Origin: CAVSRC01 sp963785065
GTDB lineage: Bacteria > Pseudomonadota > Alphaproteobacteria > Rhizobiales > Kaistiaceae
NCBI GenBank assembly: GCA_963785065.1
Contig: CAWATX010000002.1
Span: 2,125,587-2,189,586, forward strand
Reading direction: 5' to 3'
DNA: 64,000 bases
The translations under genes were made by a program, and so were the position numbers. Below, piece by piece: positions 7,669 through 16,555 of the stretch; the stretch's first letter is position 1; every line of letters starts with the position of its first letter. The notes beneath the pieces are model-generated. The model ran no database searches and was not told the DNA's origin. It saw nothing but the letters and a program-made list of their open reading frames with translations.

Positions 7669-9624
7669 ATGTCCGACAGCGATCTGCTGGAGCAAATCGA
7701 GGAAGCCATCGACGCTGTGGCGCCGCCGGCGGAACTGCGCACGCGGCTGGAGCCGCTCGCCCATCTTGCCGGCGGGTCGGGCGAAGACGCCGTGCGCTAT
7801 CTGACCGCCCGTGGCATCGTCGAGAATCGCAGCGAGTTGCCCCAGTCGGCTCTGGCGACGTTTCAGGCGGCCCGCGACGTCGCCCTGCGCGACGGCGTCG
7901 TCGGCCAGTTGGCGCGCATCTCGCGCGAGATCGCCCGCGTGCATTCGTGGAGCGGCGATATTGCCGGCGCCTCGATGGAGCTGTTGCGCTCGGTTGCCGA
8001 GATCGAACAGTCGGATGCCTCGCTCGCCCGCGAGCGGGCGGGCAGCGGCGGGGCGATGGGTGAGCGCCCGACGCGCGAATCGGTGGCCCGCCGTGGCCGC
8101 CAGGAAGTGCGCATCCGCGCCGACCGTGCCGCGACCATTGCCGAGATCGGCCGCCTCGACATCGAAGCCGGGCGCTACGAGGCGGCGCTGGCCGCGCTCG
8201 ACGAGGCGGCGCGGCAGGCGGCCAACCTGCCGCGGCGCGAAGCGGGGCGCATCGCCTATAACCGCTGCGAATCCTGGTTCGGGCTGGGCCGCACCGACCG
8301 CTGCCTCCAGCTCATCGCCGAGACGGCGCCGCTGTTCTCCAGGGACTATCCCCGCGATCTTTTTCGCCTGCACCTGCTCTTGGCGCGTTGCCTGCTGCAC
8401 GAGGGCAAGCGCGATCAGGCCGTCGAGATCGCCGGCCAGGCAGCGGCAGCTCTGGGCGCCGACGACGATTCCTACGAGAAGGGCGCTGAGTGGCAGGTCT
8501 TCGACGGCCTCGTCAAGGAACGCGATGACCCGGAGGCAGCGATCGCTGCGTTGCGCACCGCGCGCTTGCGCTTCGCCGACGACAACCTGCCGCGACATGA
8601 GGTCGAGACCAGCATCCATCTCGCCCGGATCCTCGCCAAGCACAGCCGCATGGCGGAGGCGGAGACGACCATCGCCGAGGCGCTCGCCCGCGCCGCCTCG
8701 CTGCCAGCGCTCGCCGATCAGGTGCGCACCGCCGCCTACAGCTTCTGGGCGCCGGAGAAGATCGCCGACCTTGCCGGCGAGAACGCAGTTCGGGCCGGTG
8801 CGGCGGGCCAGGGCATGCGCTTCCTGGTTCTCGCCACGCTGGGTAGCGGCGGCTTCGGCACGGTCGAGCGCGCCATCGACATGGCCACCGGCGAGCAGGT
8901 CGCCATCAAGCGGCTGAGAGCCGACCGCGGCCGCTCGAGCGCCGCCCGCGCGCTGATCGATACCACGGTGCGCAGCGAGGTCGAGATCGCGCGCCAGGTG
9001 CCGGCACGCTTCGCCGCGCGCACGCGCTACCTCAATATCGATGGCAATGGCGACTTGATCCTGGTCCAGGATTTCGTCGACGGCCCGACGCTGCGCAAGG
9101 TGCTGAAGGATGGCGCCGCCGACCGCGCCAAGCGCCTCGCTATTGCCGCGCAGCTCACCCGCGGTGTCGCCGCACTGCACGCCCACCAGGTCGCCCACCG
9201 CGACCTCAAGCCGGAGAACGTCATCGTCAGGGGCGGCCGCGACCCGGTGCTTATCGATCTCGGCCTGGCGGTGTTGATGGGCTCGTCCGACGTGTTCTCG
9301 GGCATGGGCACGCCCGGCTATGCGCCGCCGGAGCAGTGGAAGGCCGGCACCGCGCCGAAAATCTTCGGCAGCGAGGACGTCTATGCCCTCGGCCGCGTCA
9401 TTGCGGAACTCGGCGGCGCTCCGCCGCCCGACAACAATCGCTGGCGCTCGCGATTGGCAGCGCGCTTCCACCGCGGCGCGGCCCGCAGCATCGATATGGA
9501 CAATACCTTGCGCAAGCTGGTGGAACGCATGACCGACACCGACCCGGCGAAACGCGGCGTCGATCTCGGCGAGCTTGCCGGCGCGCTCGACGAGGCCGCC
9601 GCCAACGCGGGCAACAAGCCCTAG
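7669..9624 (+). CDS. Serine/threonine protein kinase with N-terminal TPR-like helical sensor region
   Basis: This is a 651-residue cytoplasmic protein with no membrane span. Residues 1-370 are all-helical with TPR-like pairs (AGRYEAALAALDEAARQA, HEGKRDQAVEIAGQAA, EAETTIAEALARAAS). Residues 385-645 are a Hanks-type kinase: glycine loop GSGGFG (392-397), VAIK with Lys414, HRDLKPEN (510-517) with catalytic Asp512, DLG in place of DFG (Asp530), and GTPGYAPPE (547-555). All catalytic residues are present, so it should be active. An N-terminal sensor with a C-terminal kinase domain is the reverse of the common PknB layout. It ends in a 4-bp overlap with the convergent FHA-protease gene; FHA domains bind phosphothreonine, so that neighbour is a likely partner or substrate. 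Confidence 0.88.
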   Translation: MSDSDLLEQIEEAIDAVAPPAELRTRLEPLAHLAGGSGEDAVRYLTARGIVENRSELPQSALATFQAARDVALRDGVVGQLARISREIARVHSWSGDIAGASMELLRSVAEIEQSDASLARERAGSGGAMGERPTRESVARRGRQEVRIRADRAATIAEIGRLDIEAGRYEAALAALDEAARQAANLPRREAGRIAYNRCESWFGLGRTDRCLQLIAETAPLFSRDYPRDLFRLHLLLARCLLHEGKRDQAVEIAGQAAAALGADDDSYEKGAEWQVFDGLVKERDDPEAAIAALRTARLRFADDNLPRHEVETSIHLARILAKHSRMAEAETTIAEALARAASLPALADQVRTAAYSFWAPEKIADLAGENAVRAGAAGQGMRFLVLATLGSGGFGTVERAIDMATGEQVAIKRLRADRGRSSAARALIDTTVRSEVEIARQVPARFAARTRYLNIDGNGDLILVQDFVDGPTLRKVLKDGAADRAKRLAIAAQLTRGVAALHAHQVAHRDLKPENVIVRGGRDPVLIDLGLAVLMGSSDVFSGMGTPGYAPPEQWKAGTAPKIFGSEDVYALGRVIAELGGAPPPDNNRWRSRLAARFHRGAARSIDMDNTLRKLVERMTDTDPAKRGVDLGELAGALDEAAANAGNKP

Positions 9625-11393
9625 TTCACGGCGGGTGCCGCCGCCGCCACCGTCTTGTCGCCGGTGAGCGTGATGAGGTCGTAGTCGATCTTGTGTTTCG
9701 CCTGGCCGAGCACCCTCAGCGTCAGCGTCTCGTCGCGATCGGCGGTGAAGGTCAGCGTCGCGAACCAGCTCGCGCCGCGGGTGCGCGCCACGCCCTTGCC
9801 GTCGCGCAGCAGCATGAGGTCGAGCGTGCCGCTGTATTCGCCATAGGCGACGAAGGTGTAGCTGTGGCCGGCAGTAACCGGCACCTGATGCTCGCGATAG
9901 CTCAAGGTGCCGACGGTCACCGCCTCGCTGGTCTTGAGTGAAGCAGGGACGCGTGCCGTCTCCTCGACCGTGCCGCCGGTCTGCTGCTTGAGCGCTGCCT
10001 CAGCGTCGGCGACCACCCGCTTCTCGTGGCCGTCGAACAGGTCGAGCGTCTTCTGCCACTCGGCCTTCGCCGCTTCCAGGTCGAAGCTTGCCGGGTTGAG
10101 CACCCCGTCGATCAGGTCGGCGCGCTGGGCATAGTTCAGCATCACCGCGCTCGGCGCCCGCCCGCCCTCGCGGATGTCGACCGTGCCGCCGGAGAGGATC
10201 GCCACCACCTTGCCACTGGCATCGACGATCGGGCTGCCGCTGGCGCCGCCGGTCGCCGGCAGGCTGTTCTCGACAAGCAGCGCGTTGGCCGTGTCGGCAT
10301 GGAAAAGGAAATAGTCGGACAGTGCCGTCACCCGCCCGAACTGCACGATCGGGTTGGGGCTGATCTGGGCGAGCTTCTGGGCGCCGGTGCCCTCGATCGG
10401 GTAGCCGGCGAAGGCCAGCGCCGTCCCGGCCGTCAGCGTCGCCGGGTCTGTGGCGCGCTGGAGAAAGCCGCCGAGATCGGCGGTTGGATCGACGTTGAGA
10501 ATCGCCACGTCATAGGCCGAAGGCATTGCCGCGCCGGCGGTCAGCGACTTGAAGCCCTTGCTGCCGGCGATCGCCTGATCGACGAATTCGTTGAATGCGT
10601 CATAGCCGGGGTGGACGTGCTTGCCGGTCACCTCCAAGGTCTCGTCGCTGTCCGGCCTGCGCACGAAGAGCTGATCGCCCGGCTTGAGGCCGACCTCGGC
10701 GACATGGGCATTGGTTACCAGCATCCCGGCCTGCAACGGCCAGGCGGTGCCGATGACCTTGGAGAGGCCGTCACTGCCCTTGAGGATGACGGCGAATGCC
10801 GCCGCCCTCAGGCTCTTGACCTCGGTCGAGGCGAAGCCGGCGCCGGCCTTCGCCGCCATGGTCTCGTTCATGTCGGCCATCTGCTGGGTGAAGCGGGCAT
10901 TGGCCTGATATTGCAGCCACCATCCGACGCCGACCGCGACCACCACCACTGCGGCAAGCGCCGCCACCGCCACCTTGAGCTGGGCGGCGACCTTGCTCAT
11001 CGGCGTCACCGTCGCCTGGGTGAGCGTGCTCAGCAGCCCGTCGGTGCGGGCCCCGCGCTTCATCTTCACCTGGATCATGGGCCCTTTGGCGCTGCCGAAG
11101 CGGATGGTCGAATCGCCAGTGATCGGCTGGCCCTGTTCGGGCCGGTAGCCGTTCACTTCGAAATAGTGATCGCCGAAGGCTTCGATGGCGTAGTCGCCGG
11201 ATTCCTGGCGAAAGAGCCGGCCGTGGCGGCCGCCGACCATGCGCGCTTCCGGCGGGAAGACGACGTCGCAATTGGTCTCGCGGCCAAAGACGATCTCTTC
11301 CTTGCCGATTTCGAAGCTTTTCGCCTCGGGCAGGTCATGGGCGGCCTTTTCGGATTTGCCTTTGACCGGTTCGATGGTGACCTGCCAATCCAT
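9621..11393 (-). CDS. FHA domain - transmembrane - trypsin-like (HtrA/S1-type) protease
   Basis: With ATG 11393 (after AGGCGAG) the protein has 590 residues; an upstream TTG at 11420 is less likely. Residues 1-115 form an FHA phosphothreonine-binding domain (FGRETNCDVVFP at 36-47, GGRHGRL at 54-60). One membrane span lies near 141-162. Residues 190-410 form a chymotrypsin-fold serine protease with His230 (TNAH), Asp295 (YDVAIL) and Ser385 (GASGSP). The last 100 residues resemble a beta-sandwich PPC-like domain (VPVTAGHSYTFVAYGEY). The FHA domain would face the cytoplasm and the protease the periplasm, so phosphorylation inside could be coupled to proteolysis outside. It lies convergent with the kinase gene and divergent from the cNMP/SLOG regulator. 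Confidence 0.85.
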   Translation of the reverse strand: MDWQVTIEPVKGKSEKAAHDLPEAKSFEIGKEEIVFGRETNCDVVFPPEARMVGGRHGRLFRQESGDYAIEAFGDHYFEVNGYRPEQGQPITGDSTIRFGSAKGPMIQVKMKRGARTDGLLSTLTQATVTPMSKVAAQLKVAVAALAAVVVVAVGVGWWLQYQANARFTQQMADMNETMAAKAGAGFASTEVKSLRAAAFAVILKGSDGLSKVIGTAWPLQAGMLVTNAHVAEVGLKPGDQLFVRRPDSDETLEVTGKHVHPGYDAFNEFVDQAIAGSKGFKSLTAGAAMPSAYDVAILNVDPTADLGGFLQRATDPATLTAGTALAFAGYPIEGTGAQKLAQISPNPIVQFGRVTALSDYFLFHADTANALLVENSLPATGGASGSPIVDASGKVVAILSGGTVDIREGGRAPSAVMLNYAQRADLIDGVLNPASFDLEAAKAEWQKTLDLFDGHEKRVVADAEAALKQQTGGTVEETARVPASLKTSEAVTVGTLSYREHQVPVTAGHSYTFVAYGEYSGTLDLMLLRDGKGVARTRGASWFATLTFTADRDETLTLRVLGQAKHKIDYDLITLTGDKTVAAAAPAVN

Positions 11394-11521
11394 GCGCGCT
11401 CGCCTAAAACTGTCGACCAAAGTTGAGGAGACAGACTAACAAGGACAAAACGGCGAAAAAAGGCTGGATTCGGCACGGTAATGGGACACTATCTGGCCCT
11501 CATTGCGAGCATAGTGAGCGC

Positions 11522-14149
11522 ATGAATCGCGAAAATATTGCCGAGGTGCTTGCGGCGGTGCGCCTCTTCCGCGGGGCCGACCCGGCGATCATCGCGCGCA
11601 TTGCGCAACAGCCGCGTGCCCGGCGGCGGACCGGGCCGGACGAGCCGGTCTACGAGGCCGGCGATCCCGCCGACGCCATCTTCCTCGCCTTTCCCGCCGA
11701 TGCCGGCGCGGTCGGCCCGCGCGGCATCGTCGAACTGGTGCTGCCGGCCGGCGAGGCCGGGCTCCCCGGCCACGTCGAGCATGTCGTCGCCGGCGACGCC
11801 TTCGGCGAGTTCGAATTCGTCGCCGCCGGTCTCATCGATGGCCGGTATGTCCGCCGCTCCGCGGCGCGCACGCTTCTCGCCTGCGATCTCTACCGCATTC
11901 CCTTCTCACTGCTCGCCCCGGTGCTGGCCGAGGCCGAGGCCATTCGCGGCCGCCTCATCCGCCTGTCGATGGAACGGCTGCTCTCGGCGCTCGCCATCAA
12001 GTCGACCCACTTCCTTGGCGACCGCGACATCCAGCTCGCCAACTGGCTCATCGATGCCGCCGACAATGTCGGCATCGCCGAGGGCCGCCACGTTCGTTTC
12101 TCCCGCGCGATCAACCAGCGCGAGATTGCCGAAGCACTTGGCGTCAGCCGCGAGACGATCAGCCTGCGCCTCAACGAGTGGGAGCGGGCAGGGCTGCTCA
12201 ACACCGGCGGCCAGTCGCAGCGTTTCGAGATCCTCGACTATCCGCGGGTGGCGCTGCGCGCCAGCGTCCGCAAGAGCGACGCGCCGGCGGCGATCGAGGC
12301 CGCGCTCGACGAGATCGACGGCGACCTCAACCGTGGCGATCTGGTGCGCGCCCGCAACGTCGCCCTCGACATGCTCACCTTCTTTCCGGCGAGCCCGGAC
12401 CTCCGCCATCGCGTGGCGCTCGCCGCCATGCGCGCCGGCGCCGTGCGCGAGGCGGTCGACGTTCTGGCACAGAGCGGCTACGCCACCGGCGGCGACGTCG
12501 ACCTGCTTGGTGAGCGGGTACGGGTGGGCCTTGCCCGTCCGGCGGTCGCCCCGGCGCGCCTGTTCTTCGGCGACGCCGAGCCCGGCGACGAAGCGGACCT
12601 CGACGACGAGGCCGAGGCGCGCCTGCCCACGCTGGTCGAGGATATCGCGGCGATCGAGGCGCGCGCCCGCAAGGAGATGGCCTTTGCCGCCGGCGGCTCC
12701 GGCAGTCGCCAGAAGTACGCCGCGGTCTCTGCGCACCTCTATGAGACGGTGTTTGCCGCCACCGGCGGCACCTATGCCGGCATCAACGCGGCGATGATGG
12801 CGTCGATCGCGGGCAACGGCAAACGCTCCGCCGCGCTCGCCCGCAAGGTCCTTGCCGCCCTCGGCAAGGCGCCCGAGGGCTACTGGGCCAAGGCCACGCT
12901 CGGCGAGGCCAATCTGCTGCTCGGCGAGGACAAGGCGGCGCTTGCCGCCTTTGCCGCCGCAGCGCATGAGGCCGACGCCTCCGACGGCAAATTGTCCTCC
13001 ACCCGCCTGCAGCTCCGCCGCATCGGCGCCCATGCCGGCATCCCAGTCACGCCCATTCTCGATCGCCTGCCGGTCGGCAATGTCGCCGTCTATTGCGGCC
13101 GTCCGTTTGACGATGGGGGCGCCGCCGCCGCCGACGTCGAGGAAAGACTGCAGGACGAGATCGCCTCGGCCCTTGCCGCGGCGGGCATCCGTTACGTCTA
13201 CGGCAGTCTCGCTTCGGGTGCCGACATCCTGTTCGCGGAAGGCGCGCTCGCCGCCGGCTGCGACCTCAGCGTCGTCCTGCCGTTTCCGGTGGAAAGTTTC
13301 TTCGCGGCTGCGGTCACCGAGCAATGGGGCGAGCGCTTCCGCACCTGCCTCAACCACTCGACCGCGCTCATCACCGCCGTTGATTTCCCCGCGCCGAAAC
13401 GCGCGCTCGCCACCCATCTCCATCACGGCTTCCGGCTTGCCGCCGGCCTTGCCCTCATGCATGCCGACACGCTGACCGCCGATGCCGTCATGCTGGCGGC
13501 ATCCAACGGCGACACGGCGAGCAACCGCACCGGCATCGCCCAGGCCATGCGCGAATGGACCGCTGCCGGACTGAGGCTCATTACCATCCCGGCCGGCATT
13601 GGAGGGGGCGAGATCGGCGAGGCGGAGCCGGCGGTGTTCGCGCCGGTCGTCTTCCTCTGGCCGCTCGATCCGGCGGCCGACGTGGCCGCGCTCTGCCAGG
13701 CGGCAGCGGCAGAGACGGGTCACGAGCTGGCACTTTTTCCGCGCACCTCGCGCGACCGCCGCACCGGCGCGGCAATTCCCGTCTTCGACGTCAAGACGGC
13801 GCTCGACGTGCTGGCGGCGCTCGCCGACCTCTGCCGCCGGAGCAAGGCGCCGGTCAGGATCGTCGCCGATTTCGGACCGGTGCTCGACGCCCGCGGTCGG
13901 TCGAGCGAAACGGCGACCGCGCGCCTGTCGGGCGCCTCCGACCTCATCGGCTTTCCGCCGGCCGTGCCTATCGCCACGGTGGCGTTTGCGGCCGAGGCGC
14001 GGCTTGCGGCCGAGGGGCGCGTCGCCCTGATCCCCATCGGCCGCACCACGGCAGGACCGCCCCCCGAGGGCCGTCCCCTTGCCGCCCGCGCCGTCTATGC
14101 CCTGTCCTTTGCCGGCAGCAACGCGCTGCCGACATTGGCGGTGCCCTGA
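11522..14149 (+). CDS. Multidomain regulator: cNMP-binding - CRP HTH - TPR-like - SLOG - degenerate cyclase-like
   Basis: ATG 11522 gives 875 residues. Residues 15-145 look like a divergent CRP/FNR cyclic-nucleotide domain (GDAFGEFEFV resembles the phosphate-binding cassette). Residues 195-228 are a CRP-type helix-turn-helix (INQREIAEALGVSRETISLRL). Residues 255-500 are helical with a TYAGINAAMMASIAG segment like the TRAFs-binding/TPR-S region. Residues about 517-690 match a SLOG nucleotide-binding domain (VAVYCGRPFD, YGSLASGADILFAEGALAAG, VVLPFP). Residues about 705-870 resemble a class III cyclase homology domain (VRIVADFGPVLDARG, RLSGASDLIGFPPAVPIATV) lacking recognisable catalytic aspartates. 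DNA-binding, nucleotide sensing and a dead cyclase in one chain is unusual. It diverges from the FHA-protease gene; the 128-bp gap would hold both promoters. Confidence 0.75.
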   Translation: MNRENIAEVLAAVRLFRGADPAIIARIAQQPRARRRTGPDEPVYEAGDPADAIFLAFPADAGAVGPRGIVELVLPAGEAGLPGHVEHVVAGDAFGEFEFVAAGLIDGRYVRRSAARTLLACDLYRIPFSLLAPVLAEAEAIRGRLIRLSMERLLSALAIKSTHFLGDRDIQLANWLIDAADNVGIAEGRHVRFSRAINQREIAEALGVSRETISLRLNEWERAGLLNTGGQSQRFEILDYPRVALRASVRKSDAPAAIEAALDEIDGDLNRGDLVRARNVALDMLTFFPASPDLRHRVALAAMRAGAVREAVDVLAQSGYATGGDVDLLGERVRVGLARPAVAPARLFFGDAEPGDEADLDDEAEARLPTLVEDIAAIEARARKEMAFAAGGSGSRQKYAAVSAHLYETVFAATGGTYAGINAAMMASIAGNGKRSAALARKVLAALGKAPEGYWAKATLGEANLLLGEDKAALAAFAAAAHEADASDGKLSSTRLQLRRIGAHAGIPVTPILDRLPVGNVAVYCGRPFDDGGAAAADVEERLQDEIASALAAAGIRYVYGSLASGADILFAEGALAAGCDLSVVLPFPVESFFAAAVTEQWGERFRTCLNHSTALITAVDFPAPKRALATHLHHGFRLAAGLALMHADTLTADAVMLAASNGDTASNRTGIAQAMREWTAAGLRLITIPAGIGGGEIGEAEPAVFAPVVFLWPLDPAADVAALCQAAAAETGHELALFPRTSRDRRTGAAIPVFDVKTALDVLAALADLCRRSKAPVRIVADFGPVLDARGRSSETATARLSGASDLIGFPPAVPIATVAFAAEARLAAEGRVALIPIGRTTAGPPPEGRPLAARAVYALSFAGSNALPTLAVP

Positions 14150-14163
14150 GGCGCAAAGAAGAA

Positions 14164-14187
14164 CGGCCGGTCCCTGAGGGCCGGCCG
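14164..14187. terminator. GC hairpin between convergent genes
   Basis: The arms CGGCCGGTCCC and GGGCCGGCCG around a TGA loop form about 10 base pairs with one bulge, between the stop codons of the SLOG regulator (+) and the exported trypsin (-). There is no U-tract, so this is a likely bidirectional structural terminator or RNA 3' stabiliser. Confidence 0.5.
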
Positions 14188-14218
14188 CTGGATCGCGAGC
14201 AATGCAAAAAGCGCGCTG

Positions 14219-15124
14219 TCAGTTCTTCGCCATCGTGTCCTTGATCCACTGGGCGAACGGCGCCACGCGGCCATAGACTCCGGGCAGGGCGGGATTGCCG
14301 CACTGGATGCCCCAGCTCACCACGCCGACCTGCAGATAGCCCTTGTCGTCGGCGAGCGGCGCCACCAGCGGCCCGCCGCTGTCGCCATAGCAGGAGTCCT
14401 TGGCGCCTTCCGGGCTGCCGGCGCAGATCTCGTTGGGCGTGACGGTGAGATCGTTGTTGGTGGCCGCGCCATAGGCGACGTAGGAGGCCTTGCACTCGTC
14501 GTTGGGGATCGCGTCGACGGTGACCTCACGCAGCTGGTCGGGGCTCGACAGCTCGTTGCGGGTGAGCAGCTTCTGCGGCGAGACCATTTCCAGGCCGTTG
14601 CGCAGGTATTTGGCCGCCTCGAAGCCCTTGAAATCCCACAGCGCGCCCCAGCCGGTCACCGTCAGCTTGGTCTTTGGCCCGATCACCTGTTTCTCGGTTT
14701 CGGGATCGGCATAGGCGATCGTCGTCACATCCTTGAGCGGCTCCTTGAGCTTGATCAGGGCGACGTCGCCCTTCTCCGAGGTGCCGTATTCGGGATTGGC
14801 GATGACCAGCGCGCTGTCGACCATCTTCAGCTTGCTCTGATAGACGCTGCCATAGCCGACGACCACTTTCTGCGTCGCCTTGCCGAAGGAGACGACGCAG
14901 TGGGCGGCGGTCAGCACCCACTGGTTCGAGATCAGCGATCCGCCGCAGAAGCCCGACTGCGAATCATGGCTGTCGAAGAGGCGCACCTGCCACGGCCAGG
15001 CGCCGTCGTCGGCCACCGGCTGGCCGCCCATGATGAAGTCACTGTTGATGCGTGCCTGCGCCGCGGTTGCAGTCACCCCCATGGCGACGACGACACCGAC
15101 GGCAAGCTTCGAAATGATGTGCAT
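14219..15124 (-). CDS. Exported trypsin-like serine protease (S1A)
   Basis: ATG 15124, preceded by AGGAGA, gives 301 residues with signal peptide MHIISKLAVGVVVAMGVTA (cleavage about residue 24). The mature domain begins IMGGQPVADDGAWPWQV, close to the IVGG start of activated trypsins, so a short propeptide may be removed. The triad is His75 (TAAHC), Asp120 (DVALIKL) and Ser249 (GDSGGP); Asp243 in DSCYGDSGG occupies the S1-pocket position that gives Lys/Arg specificity. Cysteine pairs match the C42-C58 and C191-C220 disulfides of trypsins. True S1A proteases are uncommon in Alphaproteobacteria. It follows the SLOG regulator convergently and is 100 bp downstream of the astacin-like gene on the same strand, so the two may form an operon. 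Confidence 0.85.
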   Translation of the reverse strand: MHIISKLAVGVVVAMGVTATAAQARINSDFIMGGQPVADDGAWPWQVRLFDSHDSQSGFCGGSLISNQWVLTAAHCVVSFGKATQKVVVGYGSVYQSKLKMVDSALVIANPEYGTSEKGDVALIKLKEPLKDVTTIAYADPETEKQVIGPKTKLTVTGWGALWDFKGFEAAKYLRNGLEMVSPQKLLTRNELSSPDQLREVTVDAIPNDECKASYVAYGAATNNDLTVTPNEICAGSPEGAKDSCYGDSGGPLVAPLADDKGYLQVGVVSWGIQCGNPALPGVYGRVAPFAQWIKDTMAKN

Positions 15125-15224
15125 TGCTGTCTCCTGATCCAAATTGAAACTCTGTCTCATTCGCTCGCGGGGTCGCCGGCATGACCGCTATGCCACGCGA
15201 GATTGCATCACGCACCGCGCTGCC

Positions 15225-16352
15225 TCAGCGCGGCGGAACCACGCTCTCGAAGTCCTTCAGCGCGGCGACGACCTCGGTGAAGGCGGCGGCGGTGGCTTTT
15301 GCCTTTTCCGGGTCCTTGGCGGAGCGGCCTGCGGCCTCCGCCTGCATCATCGTGTCGAGCTTGCCGAGGCTGGCACGCGCGGCGGCGACCGCCGAATCCG
15401 GCGCCGAGGCCGGAATCTCTCCCGCATCCCTGCGATGGGCGCCGGCGGAACCGACCGGCGCTCCGTAGAGCACCTGGATGCCGGCGATGTCCTTGGCCGA
15501 CAGGTTGTCGATCGGCTGCTCGCGGTAGCAGGGGTTCTTCTTGCCCGGAATCTCGACGAACTCATCCTTGGCGAAGTTGTACTGCATGATCAATTCCTGA
15601 TCGTAGCTGCCGACGACCTCCAGGTCGGCGACCTCCGAATCGGGGAACTTGCCGATCTGCGACTTGGCGAACTCGACGGTCCAGCCGGTCATCTTGGAGA
15701 TCTTCTGGTAATCGAACCACGGGTCGCACAGCGCCCGCTGGTGCTCGTGCATCAGCGCCAGAGCATGGCCGAACTCGTGGCGGACGGCATGGATCGTCCA
15801 CAGCGAGTCCTTGTCGCGCAGGCGCACCACATCCGGCAGGTTGATCGTCACCAGGAGCTTGGTGTTGAGCGCATAGCGGCCGATATACGACCAGTCGCCC
15901 TTGATGGCGTTCGGGTCATCGGGAAACAGCTCGGTCGCCTGGGGATCAAGGTTGATGCGCAGGAAAGCGCTGGTCGAGTCCTGGCAGATCCTGTTCTGCC
16001 CGTTGCTCTTGTAGTCGAACTTGAGGTCGGAAGCGTCGCTCCAGACGCTCGCCTTCTCCATGACGAAGTCCTGCAACTCGCTGGTGCCGTTCCAGAAGCA
16101 CACAGTAATTCTATGCGTCGGCCAGGTGAGGTCGCTATAGGCCACGAAACGCGCCGTATTCAGTGCCTCGGCGGGCACGCCGGCGGCCTTGGCCGCAGCC
16201 AGTTTCTCGCGGAATGCATGGGCGGTGCGTTCGACCGTGGCGTCGGGCTCGAAGACCGTCAGTGGGTGGGCGGCGTCATGCGCGAATGCAGGTCCGGCAA
16301 TGGAAAGAACGAGTGCTGCCGAAGCGAGAATCGTGAAACGGGCACGCTGCAC
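15225..16352 (-). CDS. Exported astacin-like zinc metalloprotease (metzincin)
   Basis: GTG 16352, 7 bases after GGAGA, gives 375 residues starting with a signal peptide (VQRARFTILASAALVLSIAG, then PAFA before H25). Residues 75-265 form a metzincin domain: HEFGHALALMH (192-202, HExxHxxxxxH zinc site) is followed by EHQ as in astacins (family M12A), and IMQYNF about 75 residues later fits the Met-turn. Strand motifs RITVCFWNGT and KLLVTINLPD lead to the active-site helix. The C-terminal 90 residues (GSAGAHRRDAG through VVPPR) are Ala-rich and helical without a known domain. Upstream in-frame codons to 16427 lack a signal sequence at the start, favouring the GTG. It probably shares a transcript with the trypsin-like gene. 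Confidence 0.8.
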   Translation of the reverse strand: MQRARFTILASAALVLSIAGPAFAHDAAHPLTVFEPDATVERTAHAFREKLAAAKAAGVPAEALNTARFVAYSDLTWPTHRITVCFWNGTSELQDFVMEKASVWSDASDLKFDYKSNGQNRICQDSTSAFLRINLDPQATELFPDDPNAIKGDWSYIGRYALNTKLLVTINLPDVVRLRDKDSLWTIHAVRHEFGHALALMHEHQRALCDPWFDYQKISKMTGWTVEFAKSQIGKFPDSEVADLEVVGSYDQELIMQYNFAKDEFVEIPGKKNPCYREQPIDNLSAKDIAGIQVLYGAPVGSAGAHRRDAGEIPASAPDSAVAAARASLGKLDTMMQAEAAGRSAKDPEKAKATAAAFTEVVAALKDFESVVPPR

Positions 16353-16555
16353 AGGGCTATCTCCGGGTTCGAGCCACGCTGAAACGTCTATCCGACCCTG
16401 AAAGACATCGAATTGCAACCAAAACACGGCGCTAGACTTGCGTCACGCAAATAACAAGGTTTAGCCGCTCCCTTGCCGCGGGCTCTTGGACGATGCCACC
16501 GGCTCGCCATATAACGGGCGGACCATCCACTTTCGGCCGGACCCCGGAGACGTTC

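Noticed and set aside
7336..9471. 711-codon minus-strand frame covering the tRNA-Gly and the kinase gene
   Set aside because: It runs through a tRNA and is antisense to all kinase motifs; the translation has no domain.
11906..13723. 605-codon minus-strand frame opposite the cNMP-SLOG gene
   Set aside because: It is a shadow; the plus strand encodes clear HTH and SLOG motifs.
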